A DNA stretch of 8,460 bases from an uncultured Clostridium sp. (GTDB lineage Bacteria > Bacillota > Clostridia > Lachnospirales > Lachnospiraceae), in NCBI GenBank assembly GCA_900551225.1, contig URUZ01000258.1:1-8460 (forward strand), in the 5' to 3' direction. How positions within the stretch are numbered: position 1 is the stretch's first letter; each line of letters opens with the position of its first letter. Both the position numbers and the translations under genes were made by a program. A model generated the notes under the pieces. The model was given only the letters and a program-made list of their open reading frames with translations, ran no database searches and was not told where the DNA came from. Below are positions 6,466-8,460 of this stretch, piece after piece.

Positions 6466-6560
6466 TGGATTTCTGGAAACAACGCTTTGCAGAAAGTATT
6501 CGGCAAAAGAAAAGGGAGCGGCAAACATGACTGATCATTTTGCAGCACCCCGTTTTCTAT

Positions 6561-8309
6561 CTATTTATCCAGCAGATCAGCCAGCATCCGGTACAGATCC
6601 TCAATTTCCATCGGTCTGTAGAAATAGAAGCCCTGGATCATATCGCACCCCGTCTTGCGCACAATGGACAGCTCATCGCTGATCTCCACGCCCTCCACGC
6701 AGACCTGCTTGCCGGAGCGGTGACAGGCATAGACAATGCTCATGATGAAATCCAGGTTCTCTTTGGAATGGGTGATCTCCCGCATCAGGGTCCGGTCCAG
6801 CTTGATGACATTTGCCGGATATTTTAACAACATCTGAAGGGATGAGAAACCGTTTCCAAAGTCATCCAGGGCGAATTTCATACCCAGAGCCAGGCAGCTT
6901 TCCACAAAGTGGTGGAGATAAGAGGGCATCTCATCAAAATGGGTCTCTGTCAGCTCCAGCATCAGGTGGCGGCCGGACAGTCCGCAGGCAGCCATGGTCT
7001 CCTGGATAAAGGGCAGGAAGCTGTTGTCCAGAATCTGCAGATAGCTGACATTAAAGGACAAAAGGAAATCAGGCTGATAGGAAATGATCTTCTGGCAGAC
7101 CTCGGTCACCTGCTCAAACAGCCATTTCCCCACCGGCAGAATCAGACGCGTCTCCTCCAGCAGCGGGATGAATACTGCGGGAGATACATCCTTTCCCTGG
7201 TATGTCCAGCGCAGCAGGGTCTCTCCGCCAATGACCTGACCGCTATGCTGAGCCACAATGGGCTGGACCACAATCCTGAAATCCCTGCAGCCATGTTCTA
7301 CACTGTCGTTTAAACTGAGGGCCAGATTGGACTTGTCCTTCTGCTGGGAGATCACATTTCTGGAAAATACACTGTATTCCACATTGGTATCAGTCTTTGC
7401 GATGTTGATCAGGGTTATGGTATTCTCCAGGATCTCCTGGGGGATTCTGCCGTCCTCTGGATAGTGGAGAATGCCGAAGGAGGCAGAACGTTTAACAGTC
7501 ACCCCTTCGCTGGCGTAGCACTCTTCAATGATCCGGCGGAGGAAGCGCACAGTCTCGTTTTCGCTGTACATAAGCTGACCATCGGGAACCGCCTTGGCGA
7601 TGGCCATAAAACGGATTCCGTCCAAACGGTAGAACACATATTGCCGGCCTAAGGATTTAACCAGGGAATCCGCCATACTCCGAAGAATTTTGTCACCTAC
7701 AGAGCGCCCTCTGGACTCATTGATATATGTAAAATGATTCAGGCCAAAGCCGATAATCAGAGCCGATGCCTCCTTGGCACCAAGCATTGAAAGCTCATTC
7801 AAAACAGCCTGTTCTCGCAGAAAACCGGTGACTGAGTCCATGGAAAAATCGCTTTCCAGGCGGGATACACAGCCTGAGAAGAACAGTGCCTTTGTTTTGT
7901 CCGGAGACCATTTGACAACTCCGCGGCAGTGGACCCAGGTGGCGCTGCCATTTTTGTCGGTAATCCGGTAGCGCAGGCTGTGAATATCCTTTTTCTGTTC
8001 CATCATCTGCTGCAGATCCTGGTGGTAGAGCAGCTTGTCCTGTGGGTCGCCAATCCGCTTCCCCCACTCCTCAATCAGATTCTCAACAACGTTATCCGGG
8101 AACCCGAAATCGTCCCGCATATTGTCGGATATGTAATAGAGGTTGGTCTGAAGATCTCCAAAATAGAGATAATATGGCGCGCCAGGCATTGCGACTGACT
8201 GGAACAGCGCCTCATAATCAAAATAATTGTCCTTTATAAATGACTGGAATGACGTAAGCACCGCTTCTGAGGCATTTGGTCCTTCATTTATTTCCCATAG
8301 ATCGCTCAT
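6561..8309 (-). CDS. Soluble PAS-GGDEF(degenerate)-EAL protein, probable cyclic-di-GMP phosphodiesterase
   Basis: The protein is 582 aa with no membrane segment or signal peptide, so it is cytoplasmic. A PAS_3-like domain spans about 33-153, with YRITDKNGSATWVHCRG as its end. The GGDEF-type domain (about 155-318) is degenerate: the signature is DGIRF (230-234) and the first metal-binding Asp of the DxDxFKxIN segment is Gly189, so it cannot be an ordinary cyclase. The EAL domain (about 330-580) keeps all key residues: Glu363 (ETL in place of EAL, with Arg367), Asn420, Glu452, Asp482-Asp483 (DDFGNG), Lys503, Glu539 and Gln559. It should hydrolyse cyclic-di-GMP to pGpG; the dead GGDEF may bind GTP as a control, as in some known proteins (inference). 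AGGAAGGA 8 nt before the ATG supports the start. It lies upstream of, and on the same strand as, the membrane cyclase gene. Confidence 0.92.
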   Translation of the reverse strand: MSDLWEINEGPNASEAVLTSFQSFIKDNYFDYEALFQSVAMPGAPYYLYFGDLQTNLYYISDNMRDDFGFPDNVVENLIEEWGKRIGDPQDKLLYHQDLQQMMEQKKDIHSLRYRITDKNGSATWVHCRGVVKWSPDKTKALFFSGCVSRLESDFSMDSVTGFLREQAVLNELSMLGAKEASALIIGFGLNHFTYINESRGRSVGDKILRSMADSLVKSLGRQYVFYRLDGIRFMAIAKAVPDGQLMYSENETVRFLRRIIEECYASEGVTVKRSASFGILHYPEDGRIPQEILENTITLINIAKTDTNVEYSVFSRNVISQQKDKSNLALSLNDSVEHGCRDFRIVVQPIVAQHSGQVIGGETLLRWTYQGKDVSPAVFIPLLEETRLILPVGKWLFEQVTEVCQKIISYQPDFLLSFNVSYLQILDNSFLPFIQETMAACGLSGRHLMLELTETHFDEMPSYLHHFVESCLALGMKFALDDFGNGFSSLQMLLKYPANVIKLDRTLMREITHSKENLDFIMSIVYACHRSGKQVCVEGVEISDELSIVRKTGCDMIQGFYFYRPMEIEDLYRMLADLLDK

Positions 8310-8349
8310 GGTGGCATTCCTTCCTGTAGGATTTTGTAAACATATCTAA

Positions 8350-8378
8350 ATCATATCATTTTAATGGAATAATTACAA
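8350..8378 (-). promoter_or_regulatory. Promoter of the PAS-GGDEF-EAL gene
   Basis: On the minus strand TTGTAA (8378-8373) and TATGAT (8355-8350) are 17 bp apart, and the -10 is preceded by TGA, an extended -10 element. Transcription would start near 8343, about 34 nt before the ATG at 8309. The -10 hexamer and spacing are the same as in the promoter of the downstream cyclase gene. Confidence 0.75.
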
Positions 8379-8390
8379 CTTGGAATTACA
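8365..8390. repeat. Direct repeat over the -35 region of the PAS-GGDEF-EAL promoter
   Basis: TGGAATAATTACA (8365-8377) and TGGAATTACA (8381-8390) are near-identical units, differing by a 3-nt insertion, with starts 16 bp apart. The first overlaps the -35 box (8373-8378) and the second lies just upstream. It could be a regulator binding site for this gene or for a divergent gene to the right. The first copy also contains TGGAATAAT, a possible extended -10 for + strand transcription. Confidence 0.3.
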
Positions 8391-8410
8391 GAGGGAGGGG
8401 AGTAACTTTT

Positions 8411-8460
8411 GTGAAACTTGAGATACATATTGATTGAGGACAGCAATGCTGGTAATATGA
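8411..8460 (+). CDS. Possible start of a divergent gene, cut by the window edge
   Basis: A purine-rich GGGAGGGGAG (8393-8402) lies 8 nt before a GTG at 8411, which looks like a strong ribosome binding site. The GTG frame reads VKLEIHID and then meets a TGA at 8435-8437. In the frame that stays open to the edge, a TTG at 8418 gives RYILIEDSNAGNM, which resembles the first strand of a response-regulator receiver domain, but its spacing from the ribosome binding site is 15 nt. Reading from GTG with one base removed near 8435 would join VKLEIHID to EDSNAGNM. Which of these is right, and whether there is a gene at all, cannot be decided from 50 bases. Confidence 0.22.

Noticed and set aside
6467..6481. 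CodY box-like sequence (GGATTTCTGGAAACA) upstream of the membrane cyclase gene
   Set aside because: Only 9 of 15 positions match AATTTTCWGAAAATT, too weak to claim CodY control of the cyclic-di-GMP genes.
6403..6528. 42-residue N-terminal extension of the membrane cyclase from an ATG at 6528
   Set aside because: A near-consensus promoter (6465-6437) lies inside it, and the ATG at 6402 has a good ribosome binding site followed directly by the first membrane helix.
6529..6541. Hairpin ATGA-TCAG-TCAT as terminator of the phosphodiesterase gene
   Set aside because: Only four base pairs with no real T run; too weak to count as an intrinsic terminator.
6403..6560. A cyclic-di-GMP riboswitch in front of the cyclase gene
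   Set aside because: The predicted leader is only about 28 nt, and no GEMM-like structure is visible in the 158-bp gap.

Overview
The window looks like chromosome from a Gram-positive Clostridia species, most likely a Lachnospiraceae relative. Three things suggest this: a codY gene next to rpsB-tsf, strong AGGAGG-type ribosome binding sites, and cyclic-di-GMP proteins of the clostridial type (a PAS domain with a CxxC motif behind a two-helix membrane sensor). The genus is an inference from gene content and moderate GC, not something the sequence proves.

Left part (1-2940, + strand): codY, the global nutrient-sensing repressor, ends in a clear intrinsic terminator. A new promoter follows, then a roughly 145-nt leader that can fold extensively, then the rpsB-tsf operon (ribosomal protein S2 and elongation factor Ts), closed by a very strong terminator. 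Middle (2941-3699, + strand): a monocistronic tag gene for 3-methyladenine DNA glycosylase I, with a near-consensus promoter.

Right part (3700-8309, - strand): two large cyclic-di-GMP genes in tandem, each with its own good sigma-A-type promoter. The upstream gene (8309-6561) is a soluble PAS-GGDEF-EAL protein whose GGDEF site is destroyed and whose EAL site is intact, so it is predicted to be a phosphodiesterase. The downstream gene (6402-3700) is a membrane sensor with PAS, GAF, GGDEF and EAL domains. Its GGDEF site is intact, but the EAL metal-binding Asp-Asp pair is replaced by Thr-Ala, so it is predicted to be a diguanylate cyclase. The two neighbours have therefore lost opposite halves of the same bifunctional architecture and could act as a synthesis/degradation pair. 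This is the most interesting signal in the window.

The tag gene and the membrane cyclase gene converge with no intergenic base between their stop codons, inside an inverted repeat. At the right edge there is a strong ribosome binding site and a possible divergent gene start, too short to identify. I see no CRISPR array, tRNA, rRNA, transposon or phage gene, and no wholly unfamiliar multi-gene system.
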